Assembly (NCBI GenBank): GCA_905250125.1
Contig: CAJNOL010000267.1
Location: 62,001-126,000 of the forward strand
Direction of reading: 5' to 3'
DNA length: 64,000 nucleotides
Source of the DNA: Rotaria sordida
Taxonomy: Eukaryota; Rotifera; Eurotatoria; Philodinida; Philodinidae
Shown here: positions 25,345 through 41,291 of the stretch, in pieces
Position numbering within the stretch: the stretch's first letter is position 1
Layout: the number at the start of each line of letters is the position of its first letter
Made by a program: the position numbers and the translations under genes
Notes under the pieces: generated by a model
Seen by the model: only the letters and a program-made list of their open reading frames with translations
Told to the model about the DNA's origin: nothing
Databases searched by the model: none

Positions 25345-26502
25345 TCAAACAAGAGTAGCAAAAAGTGAGAGAAATATAATAAAATATGATACTGTTGATC
25401 GATAACTGTTATTATAATAATATGGATTTTGTTGTCCGTATCTATTAGAATTTTGAAAATTGTTATCTTTATTTGAATACCAAGAATTAGCAGAATTTTG
25501 ATTTAATCGATTATTAGTATTTGTATTTGGCCATGAATTTTTATTCGTATTAGGATCTATCGGTCCACCATAAGTATTAGGGTTTGGTCCGAGATTATTA
25601 TTTGTATTTGGCCATGAGTTTTTATTTGCATTAGGATCTATCGGTCCACCATAAGTATTAGGGTTTGGTCCGAGATTATTATTATAAGAATATTGATTAT
25701 TATTTGTATTTGGCCATGAGTTTTTATTTGCATTAGGATCTATCGGTCCACCATAACTATTAGGATTTGGTCCTGGATTATTATTATAAGAATATTGATT
25801 ATTGTTTGTATTTGGCAAAAAATTTTGATTCGCATTCGTATCCATCAATCCACTATAAGTGTTAGAGTTTGGTAATGGATTGTTATTATAAGGATATTGA
25901 TTATTATTTGTATTTGATGACGTACCATAAAAGTCTTTATTAGTTAAAACTTGATTTGAACCAGGTGGATAAGCCATTTGAGCATTTGACGACGGATACA
26001 ATGAATTACCAGCAGATCCACTAACTATAAAAGAAAACACTTTTTTTTTAAATTCAATTTTTAATTTTTATAAATAACCTGGTGAGATCGGATTTCCATA
26101 TTGATCACGTAAAATTGGATTTGTACCACTACCATAATAAAAATTATTTCCACCATATAAAGAATTTAATGATGATTGATCATTTGTTCCATATAATTGC
26201 TGCTGTTGTGGACGTGGTAGACCGTACAAATTAACACTTTGTAAATTATTATCTGTATTTGATGATGATCCTATAGGATTGCCATACATATCCCGTGCAT
26301 CTGCATTATTCAAACGTATACCCTGTATATTAGTATTTGCGGGATAATTAAAACCTGCAGGCGCACTTGAACCTAAGCCTGCATTTGTACCATATAATGA
26401 TCCTGATGTTTGACGGCGACGTCGACGACGATTAGCACTACTATTGATATCTAAATAAAGAAAAAAAAACATGGCGAGGTGAATAATAAGTCGATGAGTC
26501 AT
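25345..26502 (-). CDS. secreted Asn/Tyr/Pro/Gly-rich repeat protein with Arg-rich cleavage-like motif
   Basis: Two exons (26502..26069 and about 26030..25345) joined in phase 1. Read from ATG 26502 the protein opens MTHRLIIHLAMFFFLYLD, a signal-peptide-like stretch, then NSSANRRRRRRQTSG, a furin-like basic site. The body is low complexity (YGNPI, LYGTN, NPISPG), then tandem units of the form NQYSYNNN-GPNPN-YGGPIDPNANKNSWPN. It ends in a hydrophobic tail (STVSYFIIFLSLFATLV) after small residues, which could be a GPI signal or membrane anchor. A better-looking leader exon (26692..26750, MWSTNIIIVALLVQIL) with a good GTAAGT donor lies upstream, but its splice is one base out of frame, so the true start is unsure. 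Composition suggests a cuticle, mucus or adhesive-type matrix protein; function unknown. It pairs with the next gene. Confidence 0.65.
25530..25870 (-). repeat. coding tandem repeats, about 100 bp unit
   Basis: Three to four near-identical units encode YGGPIDPNANKNSWPNT plus NNNQYSYNNN. One unit lacks the NQYSYNN part, as expected from slippage or unequal exchange. High identity points to recent expansion. Confidence 0.75.
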
Positions 26503-27813
26503 TTCGAAAGATATTATTCATTTTAGAATGAATTTTAAACTTAATGACAAATTTTAGTCTTTGATTTGATTGAATATTTAATCAGAACTGATAAAATTAA
26601 TTACACAATTTAAATCTCAGATGTTCAGTTTTTTTTATAGATATGGAAATTTAAATGAAATTGCACTGATATGTAGAAAACAGAGACTTACCAGTGATTA
26701 ACAATATTTGTACAAGTAGTGCAACAATGATTATATTAGTCGACCACATGATATGTTATTATTCAAATGATAATATCCTCTTGTTTAGATAATCTGCAAA
26801 TAATGATAGATAAAATTTTTAAAATAATTAGAAATCAATATAGATAATGAAGTTAATACTTTGAGTACATTTTGCGAGAAGTTATTATCGATAGTAGCTA
26901 TAGGTATTTTATTTTTTCTATTAAACGAAAGTCCAAGTATATAAATATTTATCGATAGTAACTACGTAAAAGAGAACTATTTTTCCTTCCTCTATACTCC
27001 TGACAATTTTTTTTCTCTTCTCAGTCATTGTCGTTAGTTCTTCTGCACCATTGCGATATGCTAAATACGTACGACAACAACTTTTTTTCTTTTTCTCTCT
27101 CTGCTGTCTCTTGGTCTTTTTTTTTGTTGTGTACATAACTAGGAACATGCATCCAATGCTATTATTTACTGGGACGGGTTATTCATCAATCTTTTACCTT
27201 CAAGTGCCTGCAAGAAATGCAATAACAAACATAATTATGCAGATCTGCCATATCTATACAATTTTTTTTCTTCGTTCGTTATAGTTTCTCGCTTTATTTT
27301 TAAGCAATATTTTTTTTTTGGTCACCTTATTGGTGTAAGAGAACAAAGTTAATTGTCTACAATCGTCAATTTTTTTCATATGGCAGGCGTTATTTATAGA
27401 TGAAAAAAAAAGAGAAAAACTGATTTCAATAATATTCTCTCTCTCTTTTTTTTTGTTTATGACAATAAATTAGTAATGGCAGAGACAAAAATTTCTTCGA
27501 AGGAAACAACAGACAAAAATTAGTTTGAAGAAAATCAAAAAACATTATTAAGTCTAAATATATCTATTCTTTTTTTCTGGTTATATTGGCTGATATAAAT
27601 AGTAAGTTGAATGATTTCAATACATTTTCAAGCAAATTGAATTAAATTTCAATAAAAAAAAACAGAAAAAAGCTTTTACAATTTTATAAGTAAATAAATA
27701 GCAATTGCCTAGTCTATGTCATTTAAATCATAGGAATAAAATCATTTATAACAAGTACAAATGAAATAAGTCTTGTCAATGCGAGAGTCAACATGTTATA
27801 TCAACAAATGTTA
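26503..27813. other. intergenic DNA between the two secreted-protein genes
   Basis: Holds the possible leader exon of the upstream-lying gene at 26692..26750. The rest is A/T-rich; frames near 26920-27280 on both strands look like chance. Confidence 0.4.
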
Positions 27814-28517
27814 TTAAGCTTTTCGCTTGACTCGTGGGCTAATTGCGGCCGACTTGTCAGAAGGCACAGGTAGATTTAGTCCAATAGAACTGCGATCGCG
27901 ACCATCACCTGATCGTCCTTGGAAAGGAACATTTCTGTTTGATCGATACCACTGATAATTTGGAAGAACTAAACCACTACCTGTTCCACCTGTAAAATAT
28001 TGAGCAACATTCCCTTGTTGCCAATTAGGATATCGATTATTAAATCCTGTAGCTCCATAACCATATTGCAGTGTTCCGTACGCTCCATACAGTCCACTAC
28101 CATAGGCACTACCTAAATTTGGAAGTTCATAAGGCTGACTTGGTCCCAACGGATACTGCATATTATAATTAGGCGGATATACTGGACCATATTGACTTAA
28201 ATCATTAGCGTAATAATTCGTAATATCAGGTTGATCTCCATTATAGCCCGTATTTGAATAACCATAATTAGGAGCATTATAATATGAACCTGATGGATAT
28301 GTTAAAGGTGATGATGGAGAATAAGAGCCGGAATATGGATTTACATCTGAGATATAATAACTTGCTGATGATAATTGACGTCGTTTACGACGCACACGAG
28401 CATCCACAACTATTATAAATACTTCATACTTGTATTCATGATCAAAAGAATCAAATTAGATAACTTACAGGTAGCTGATATGATCAAAAATAATAAAATT
28501 ATTTTTACCATTGGCAT
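27814..28517 (-). CDS. secreted Tyr/Gly/Pro/Asn-rich protein with Arg-rich cleavage-like motif
   Basis: Exon 1 (28469..28517) encodes a signal peptide, MPMVKIILLFLIISAT. A short phase-1 intron leads to exon 2, opening FVDARVRRKRRQLSSASYY with a furin-like RRKRR site 20 residues in. The body is rich in Tyr, Gly, Pro and Asn (YSGSYSPSSP, YGSGLYGAYGTLQYGYGATG), then GGTGSGLVLPNYQW and a basic end, SPRVKRKA, itself a possible processing site. No Cys in the mature part. It shares with the gene at 25345..26502 the order signal, Arg block followed by Q-T/L-S, then Tyr/Gly/Asn-rich body, though the bodies are not alignable by eye. Likely an extracellular structural or adhesive protein, or a precursor trimmed at basic sites. 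Family not recognised. Confidence 0.72.
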
Positions 28518-29068
28518 TGCTTTACACGAAGAAATATATGTATGAATACTTATATATATATATGCGTAAAATGATTATAATATATGTACAGTTATATTAA
28601 AGTTTACACAAATATTTGTTCTCGATTGGTTCGGTTTTTGTCATATTCTCTCTTTCAATATAAAAAAATGCATCGATCTACATAAAAAAAAAACTCCCTT
28701 TGATTTTTTTTTGCTTTCACTATATGATCGCTTTTCTTGTAACTACATTTGCCTTGACAAGTGTACATACATATGGCCATGCAATTTTTATACATCTAAA
28801 TTGTTACTGTATGTAATTCATACGATTTATATCGATTTAAGAAATTGAATTGATTCTTTTTCTTTTTTTTTCTGCATCGTTATAAAAAAAAAACGAATGC
28901 ATATAATGTAACAACAACATGTACATATATAAATAAAGACTATCAAAATGAATTTCACGTCGGTTTTTTTTTCATATCACATTAGATAACAGCAATTAAG
29001 TTTTTTATATTTGTGCATAAGTCATGTTTGGAATATTTGATAGAAGACGATGATGATCACGATATGTA
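28518..29068. other. intergenic DNA
   Basis: Promoter side of the secreted-protein gene; short (TA)n at 28549-28564 and A/T runs. Confidence 0.5.
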
Positions 29069-32000
29069 TTATACATTTTTTTGATTTGAAAGATCAATTG
29101 TATCCGGTGATACTAAATTTTTATCTGTCATATGTTCCATAATATTGTCCTAAATGAAAATTAGAATAAAATAATGTCATCATTTTAATATTGATTTCAT
29201 TTACCATACGTTGATATTTTTCTTCTAATGATGGATCATCTCCACCATCAATTAAACCATCGCTCGGTTGTGTTGATGAAGTATCAGAATTTGGTATTAA
29301 AAGATGACCTATTTCTTGCTAGAAATATAAAATACAACATTGTTAAATAAAGTAAATCTGTCAGTTACCACATTTGGCTCAATAGTATAACGGTTATCAT
29401 CGAAATGTGTAGCGGATGAATGTCGTATGTCCTAAATAGAATACCAAATGTACTAATTATCATTAAAAAGCAAAAGTTTTATACATGAAATTTGATCTAA
29501 AATTTATTCTTTTTTTTTTTTTGTTTAAATAATTTTCAAAAGTATAAATTTATAATTAAGTTTTTTTATACAGCTTATTATAAACTTTTCAGTAATGAAA
29601 GGCAAAGCTATTCTTTTAGTCATAAAAAGCATTTAAAATTAAATTCTTGAAAAGCTATTCTTTTCATTATCTATATAATAATTGATTAATTTCAAGCTGC
29701 TAACCTCGCTTTTGTCAGTCAAAACTTTTGTGCTAGAATTAAGAGGTCGTTTTCCCTATAAGAAAAACAATAAATTTAGCAATACATTGAATTAATTTAT
29801 GATATGATTAGTAATTAACAGAGAAAAAAAAATTCACTTCTTTGTACTTTTCAAAAACTTACACGTAAACTAGATATTGGTGAAATATTTTCAGCACAGA
29901 ATTTATTCTTATAAACGACATATCTAAAACAAAATAATCATCTATGAAAAACTTTGCTTTTTTTAAATACGTACATGATCAAACACAATATGATAACTAC
30001 ACCAATCATGATAAATCTACCAATCCATAAAAAAGATTTATTGGTTTCTAAATAGGCAAATAAATATACTAAATGGTTGATTCTTTCGTTGAATATACCA
30101 GAGTTTACATCGACTTCATATGAATGGCATGAAACTTTTTAGATTAGTAGAACTTGATATACTAATTTTAAAAACTATCTTGAAAATGTTTTAAATTGGT
30201 CCCGTGGTGATTTACGACCATCAATTACAACAATACTTCCAGTCACAACTAGATTTATAGAATTTTTCTATGATAAGTTATAAAAAGCTAAAACTGTCAG
30301 AGTTGATACTAGTCAATCAGACGATTATTTTATTAAGCGGAAGCTTTTTTCTTTGATGTCTTCTTTACATTGAAAATTTTTCTAGAAAAGTCAATTTTTT
30401 CGGGATTTTGAAAGCTTATTTCTCTGACAAGGAACAAGATTCAATTATCAATTTTATATGTGTTAGAATCATCTCTAAATATACTATCTAGTTATGAGAT
30501 TTGTTAAGATTTGAAACAAGAGTCGATCGCTAAGTAGAGGAATTTCGGGAGAAGGTTTTCACTTTTTACTAAACTTTGGGACTGTCTACTGAAAAAATTA
30601 AGGATTCCGATCAAGGAAAAACCTTATATTTAAGATATTCTTGACATTGGCTATAACAAAAACGTATTTGCTTCAGTGACTAATGAGTTTGAAAAATCCG
30701 AAAATCTCATTGAAAAGCCGTCGGTTCTAAAAGTGCAAGGTCAATGTCTAAATATCATGTTTTTTGTTAGTTCTGTTTGAATAGACTACGAATGTATGTT
30801 ATTTTCCTCATATGAATCTTTGGTTCTTTCAGTAGACAATCTCAAACATTAGAAAGAAGTGAAAATTTTCCGCCGCACTTCTTTTTCTGAATGACCAGCT
30901 TTTGTTTCAAACCATAACAAATCTTATAACTAGATAGTATATTTAGAGATGATTCTAACACATATAAAATTGATAATTAAATCTTCTTCATTGTCAAACA
31001 GATTAAGCTTTCAAAATCCCGAAAAAATTGACTTTTCTAGAAAAATTTTCAATACAAAGAAGACATTGAAGAAAAAAGCTTCCGCTTAATGAAATAATCA
31101 TCTCATTGACTAGTATCACTCAGAAAGTTTTAGCTTTCTATAATTTTTTAAAAAGAAATTCTAGAAATCCAGTTTTGGTCGGAAATGCTGTTGGAATTGA
31201 TGGTCGAGAACCTATCGCAGAATCAATTTAAAACATTTTAAAGATGATTTTTGAAATCAGGATATCAAGTTCTACTAGTTCAGAAAGTTTCATGCCATTC
31301 ACATGAAGTCGATGTAATTATAGTACGCTTTCGAAAGAATTACGCACATATCTACAATCAATATACCTTTAGTGTTAATTGTATGACATATTTCTTTTTT
31401 AAATGATTGATCAGTCCGTTCATAATAACAATAAAGACAAATTGTATATTTTGTTGATGGACGAAGACGATCAATCGCAATCTTTCGATCTGATATTTCC
31501 ACAATATCCTAGAAAATAATATTCTTTGATATTTTATAGTACCACTAAATTTCTAACTTGAACTGCTATTAATGTATTTTGATTATCTACTTGATTAACA
31601 TGTCCAGAACATAAACGTTCCCTTATCGTTCCTGTATTATTATGATTAATCACAATAGTTAAATGATTACTTGAGATATTTTCTATTCGAAAATCAACTT
31701 TCGTTGTATGTACTAGAAATAAAATAGAAAAATTTATTGTTTATAAAAAAAAAACTAAACTATCATAGTTCTTACTAGGTTCAATATGAAATCTGTAATA
31801 AGCTGAACCAAAACGTCTTAATGTCATGTTTACACCCATAGAAATTTTTTTTGGAATTCGATTTTTTTCACTAGGTACAAAATTGAAGACAAGTTCATTT
31901 TCATTAGTAATATTAACGAGTTCTGGTGGATGACGATATTCTGTTCTAAATAAAATTAAAAAAAGAAAATATTAATTTTTAAATATTAATTTAAATATAC

Positions 32001-33290
32001 TTAGAACTAAATTCTGAAAATTCATAAAGTCGAGGAAAACCATTTCGAAAAGCACGTGAAATTGTTGGTGCATTAAATATACATTGAACATAACGACGAT
32101 CATGTGCTTGACAAGATTCTTTTAGTTGAATACGACCAGGTTGTTCTATAAAGCACATTTTTTTTGTATTTCGTTGTTACGAGAAGATAAATACTTATCC
32201 GTATTTTTTATTATTTCTATTCAAGTACGAAAATATTTTATGACAACTTAAGTATGTCATGCCCAATATATGACATTAATTTTATTTTGAGTCACATAAA
32301 AGAAAAACGAATCTTTCTTTTGAATTCTATACGCTTATAATAGTTTTGATATCAATATATTATGATGTAATAAAAAAACAATGATAGATTTATGGTTTTA
32401 AGTTATTGGTAGTAAAATGAAAATATATCAATTTTCAATAATTAAAATAAAAACTTCATTTCTAAGACTTTCAAGGACATACAAATACAATGGACACTGC
32501 CAAAAACAAAACATAATTCTATAAGCTTTTCTCGAAATTCGAAAGAAAAAAAAGACCAAAATGTACCACAATTTGATCATAGCACTCATCATTCATTTTC
32601 TGTCATCACATCTGATAAGATGTAAGAAAAGAAAATAATATTATAATCTTCTTTTTATACATAAAGAATAAAGCTTAGTTAAAGATTAAATAATAATCAT
32701 AAAAATAGAAAAAATGTAAAACATTATGATCGAAATTTTTCTTAATTTCTTTTTGTATTATGTAAAATTTCTAATTAGAAAAAAAAAACTTCACTTTTCT
32801 TTATTTCAATATTACCTCCAATTATAAGATCCACCGGTTGACCATCGGTAATACTTTTATTCCAATGACAACTAATGCGATTAACACCGATATAACCATT
32901 TGGTATAATACGAATACGTATAGTAGTAGAATTAGCTTGTTCAGTTTTTAATTGAAATGATGGAGAAGTTAAAACTGGATTATCAATTGAAGCCACTAAT
33001 TTATCACGTTGCTTATCGAATTCAATTCGACTAGAACAATAGAAAATACGTTCATTATCTGTTGAATTAAGTACCAATTCTACTTGATCTAAATTTACAA
33101 AAAGAAAAAAAAAACAATGTTCATTAATAATAATAATATAGTTAAAAATAAAATTTTGAACAATACCAATTATTGGATCATTGATATCATGAAATTTTAA
33201 TGTATTATGATCATAATGTTTGCTTTGAGCAATTATAATACATATCGTATTTAAATAAATTATTGATCTTATTAAAAAATATGTATTCAT
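29069..33290 (-). CDS. single-pass membrane receptor with fibronectin/Ig-like ectodomain
   Basis: Start ATG 33290, stop TAA 29069-29071, about 12 exons with in-frame junctions where checked. MNTYFLIRSIIYLNTICIII is a signal peptide. The ectodomain has beta-rich blocks with paired Cys: IFYCSSRIEFDKQ and NRISCHWNKS, then KESCQAHDRRYVQCIFNAP, then FN3-like pieces: EYRHPPELVNIT, FRIENISSNHLTIVINHN and the DRLRPSTKYTICLYCYY block, like the end of an FN3 domain. A membrane helix (FIMIGVVIILCLIMYVVY) follows. The cytoplasmic tail of about 130 residues is hydrophilic (ATHFDDNRYTIEPNV, SLEEKYQRM) with Tyr residues that could be phosphorylated. Layout resembles class I cytokine receptors or cell-adhesion receptors, but I see no WSxWS motif, so the family is open. 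One intron holds a large foldback element. Confidence 0.65.
30105..31317. mobile_element. foldback element with about 510-bp inverted arms in a receptor intron
   Basis: Left arm 30105..30616 and right arm 30806..31317 are inverted copies, starting TTACATCGACTTCAT at both outer ends. Shared blocks run through TAGTAGAACTTGATAT, GAAAATTTTTCTAGAAAAG, TATGTGTTAGAATCATCTC and GTCTACTGAAA. The arms differ by scattered changes and short indels, so insertion is not recent. The 190-bp middle has no reading frame. No clear target duplication. The whole lies inside one intron of the receptor gene, so transcripts could form a very long hairpin. Non-autonomous; superfamily unknown. Confidence 0.8.
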
Positions 33291-33936
33291 TGGGAATTGA
33301 TAAAATATTTTTATCACAAGTTAAGACTAAAAACGTCACGATATCGTATGTGATTCCTCGAAGTACGATAGTACTTCTTTTTTCTTTTCTCTTCTTTTTT
33401 TTCTCGTCCTTGGATACGTGAGAAAATGTCAATAAGATGATGACTTACGAAACATTTCGTCGATAAAATGCAGAAAAACAAAGAATAGTTGTTTCTTTAT
33501 CGTAGTCGAAAAAAAATGTTAACTTCGCGGAATATAGTAAAAATTTATCAAAAAAAGAGTGTGTCTCATTCATCATTTTCTTAGAATATATTAAACATTA
33601 CTGTTATTAATATAAATAAATGATGAATAACAACGATGATTTATCTTACTTCATACTATTAATCAAAATTTAAACTTCTCCTTTTGGTTTTCGTAATTCA
33701 CTCAAATTAAAATAGAAAAAAAAAGAACAAGAACAGGTAAATAGTCATACGGTTTCGAAGAAAGACATAAGATTTTTTCTCGTGGAAAAATTAACGGTCA
33801 TATTTATTGTTTTCGCTTTTCCAAGAATTCGATAATAGAGCCGAATATTAATCCTATTAAAAAAAATACTCGAATCGATCCGATCGTAAAACATACATTA
33901 TTCCGTATAATAAAAAACATAATGATTCATCCAATA
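33291..33936. other. intergenic DNA, receptor promoter side
   Basis: AT-rich; a palindromic CGAATCGATCCGATCG patch near 33871. No gene. Confidence 0.4.
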
Positions 33937-35184
33937 TCATTTTTTATCAAAACTCGTTCGACTTGTTTTACAATCAATAGACATTGATTCATCGATGAAT
34001 ATAACACCCAGTGAACTGAGATGTTCTCGACAGATCTCATTTGATTCGTAAGCCAACATAGTAGTAACAACATCAATTGAAAGTGTTGGAGCAAATCTTA
34101 AATAAAACAAAAAACTAAATTCTCTTTCTAAGTTTATCTTTCATGAACATACAGACCCCCAAATTAAAATCTGAATCATTTGTTTACGATAAATATCAAT
34201 AAAAAAATTTACTAAACAACAAGCAAGTTTAGGTAAAGATTTATAGAGTGTAAATAATTGAATATAATTTTTTCGACGAAATGATGAACAAAATTCAAGA
34301 ACAATATCAATATTGTTTGACTTTCTTAATAATATATTTGTTTCATCAATATCAATTAAAATTCGATTTGCTTCTAATTAAAATTAAAATAAACACAATT
34401 TATGAAGAAGAAAAACCAATAACTAAACATAATAATTTATTATATTATTACTTTTATAATCATTAAGTAATAATGAATAGAGTAAACGATAAATAAGAAA
34501 TTCAATTAAATTAGTACGATTACAACCACTATCATATAACATTTCTAACTGTGCTTGACATTGAATAAACTGATCAAGATCACCCTAAATATAAAATTCT
34601 TTAAAAAAAAACAACATTTTTTATTATTATTCATGCGTACTATTTCAAGTGCTATTCGAGCATTTTCTTCATAAACTAATACTGTAAAATCATTTCGTAT
34701 TGATTGTACCATAAGATCTTGTCGAATACTTTTTAATTGATTACTAATATATGACCAATCATTATTTGATTTATATTTATTTATAACAAAAGAAAATGCT
34801 TGTTCAAGAATTGCCAATGGTCGAATTGTTGATGGATTAGGCGCCTGAAAGAAAAAAATCAATAAACTACTTCTCAATGCCAAAAAAAAATTTACACTTG
34901 TTAACCGAAGATAATTCTTTTCTAATTTTTCACATGTACCTATCAAGGATTGATTCGTTTCATTCGTTAATTGAATCTATACAATAAATTATTGAATATA
35001 TAAATAAATTCAACGGATTATTTTTACTGATTTATTAATTATAGATGTTGATTGATTTGTAAAACGATTTCGTCGTCGTTCTAATCGTTTAGATTCTTCA
35101 GATTCTGAACTAACAAAAGACAAAATTATAAATTTAAATTTAAATTTTCAATCATTACTCTTTAGAAGTAAACGATGATTGCAT
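33937..35184 (-). CDS. LENG8: SAC3/GANP-family protein, short LENG8/Thp3-like
   Basis: Six or more small exons from ATG 35184 (exon 1 35159..35184, intron 49 bp) to TGA 33937. The product, near 300 residues, opens MQSSFTSKDSESEESKRLER, then GTCEKLEKNYLRLTSAPNPS, PSTIRPLAILEQAF, NQLKSIRQDLMVQSIRNDF and TVLVYEENARIALE, the hallmark of the SAC3/GANP domain of LENG8. It continues GDLDQFIQCQAQLEMLY, a helical section (NYIQLFTLYKSLPKLACCLV) and the end APTLSIDVVTTMLAYESNE, SMSIDCKTSR, which also matches LENG8. Animal LENG8 is about 800 residues with a long low-complexity N-terminus; here it seems missing or lies in unseen exons. The family works with small PCI partners in nuclear mRNA processing or export; role here inferred. 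Confidence 0.83.
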
Positions 35185-37221
35185 TCTTTTTTTTTTGATT
35201 TTTCAAAGTTTAAAATTACTTTTAAATATTTCAATAATCAAAAAAAATCTAGAAAATATATTTTATAAAAAACTATTTGAGATTGATTCATTTATTTACT
35301 AAGAAAAATAATCTTTTGAAATATATTACATTTTGGTTTTTTTTTGAAATAATAAAAAGATTTGTAGATGAATTAAATATGAAATTGTACTGTCGAATAT
35401 TTGTTCATTAATAGTATGTTTCAGTAAAAAATTAAATGAGTTTAAATAGCACATGATTTTAAGATAACGAGAGAATATATCGAATTGTTTATGTTTGGAT
35501 ATGTTTTAAAGAAATGCAAACCATTTGGATATGATCGTCTTATCAAATTCATTTATCTAATAATTACCAAAAAAAATCACTAATGAATAAAAGTTAACAT
35601 TAATTAAGAATAATTCTCTCAGGATTCAAAAACTTCAATTCAAAATTGTAATTTCATTTTCATTTTATTCTCACTGGATTTTTAGTCGATAATATAGAAT
35701 CTTCACTAATTGATAATGTTCTGTTTGATAAACAATTGGTCCTTATTCATTATACAATAATTATGACGCTAGAATTCCATGACAATAAAATATCGATATT
35801 TTCTTTTTTGAAATCTTCCACAAAACGGTTTCGTAATAGGCAAATTTTTATTTACCATATTGAATAAATATGTCAATCGAGATTAAGTCGAAAAAAAGCA
35901 TTTAAAGAAAAAAAAAGCAAGCATAGATTTATGTCATGCTTTCCAGATGTCATGATTTTCTATACAACCTTCGAATTGGTTGATTAAAGTCTCCAATCAT
36001 TAAATAGACCACTTATTTACCTCTTTTTTTTCATTTCAGTTTTGAAAATTAGAAAAGAAAAAAAAAAGAAATGTTTTTATTTTAACATATGAAATATAGC
36101 AGCAAAATTTCGAAACGAAAGGAATTATTATTTTAATCCAAATCCAAATAAGAAAAAAAATTATTCATTTCTTTTTTTGTTTTATGTTGATTTTTTGTAT
36201 ATGAATACCTCATTGTATTTCAGTGTACTCTTCAGGGAAAATAATACATATCAGTTATACTATGTTGTTTTATTATCAAATAAATTCGTAACTATTATAA
36301 TATATATTGATCAGACCTAAAAACTAGATAAAAGTCATTTGATATTCTACTTATAAGTCTCTGAAGAATATTTAGCATCTGTTTGGTTTGACTGCTCAAC
36401 ATGTGTGTGAAAAGAAAAGAAAAAAAAAACAGAACAAGTAACCTGTTCTTGATTATTCATGTGCTCTTTTTTTATTGGAAAGGAGGTACTCGTGCTATCT
36501 ACATTGATGATTCTTTTTCTCAGTCCTTTTTTCCTTCTTCTGTCTTATTTGGTCGCGTAAAAAGCAATAAAAAGCGCGCAAATGCTTTTTTTTCTTTTTC
36601 TGTCTGTGTGTATGCTGTTGTTGCAGAAAAATATCGGGTAAAAAAGAAACCGAACATCGTCGTCGTCGTCGATGACGACAAGGCAAAAACGAGTTTATAA
36701 CAAGAATCAATTCTTTTTTTTTTCTATATGCGTATGTATATTTTTAACAAGTTGATAAATATATTATAATGGACATGCTTTTCTTTTGAATAGAAAGAAA
36801 AAACAAACGTCAGAAATATAGAATAGTTTTCTTCTACCTATTTATTATTATTCATGCAGAACAACAAGAATATAGGTATATTATGTGCAGTGATTTAGGC
36901 TTTTCATTTTTTTCTCATATAAAACGCCTAATGAATTAGAATTTTGAGCGATTATTAGATACATGAATCGCTTGACTGCTTTTTTTAATCAGGTTTGTCC
37001 TATATATATATGTATTGGAAGAAAAAAAAATAATTTATGTTTTTGTTAAGGTTACTATTAGTAAACGTACAGATGCGTGAATCATATTGTTGTTTTTTTT
37101 TTCTTCTATTCTCTGATATTGGTGTCATATAATATTTTCCTTTCAGATTTATTTATTTATTTATTTATTAATCAGACGATTTATTTGTTTGACAGAGATA
37201 CACGCGACGCATTTGCTCACC

Positions 37222-37256
<35 letters not shown>

Positions 37257-37471
37257 ATTGAGCCAGTCCCCGCTTTATTTATCTTTCGATAGAAGGTTAT
37301 ATGACGTCTTGCTAACATTTTTTCAAAGTCAGGTAAATTATTTCGTCATCTTTAATCATTTATATATAATAAAATTGAAATATTAGTGGCTTCATTATAA
37401 AAAGAAAAAAACGAACTTCCAAAGAAAGAAAGAAAAAATGTTTATCGTTTATTTTTAACTTTTAATATCAA
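35185..37471. other. divergent intergenic region between LENG8 and EGR
   Basis: 2.3 kb, A/T-rich. A GC-richer patch at 36540-36690 (AAAGCGCGC, CGTCGTCGTCGTCG) may be an EGR promoter or leader. (AT)n at 37225..37254. TGACGTCT at 37302 is one base off a CRE, about 170 bp before the EGR ATG. I looked for CC(A/T)6GG serum-response boxes and saw none. Confidence 0.4.
37225..37254. repeat. (AT)15 microsatellite
   Basis: Uninterrupted AT dinucleotides upstream of the EGR gene. Confidence 0.9.

Positions 37472-41291
<3,820 letters not shown>

Noticed and set aside
29368-29400. A-box-like TGGCTCAATAGTATAACGG
   Set aside because: It lies in a receptor coding exon (minus strand NRYTIEPNV), and no B box follows.
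36401-36710. overlapping frames on both strands upstream of EGR
   Set aside because: Made of poly-A/T and CGT repeats; more likely promoter or leader DNA.
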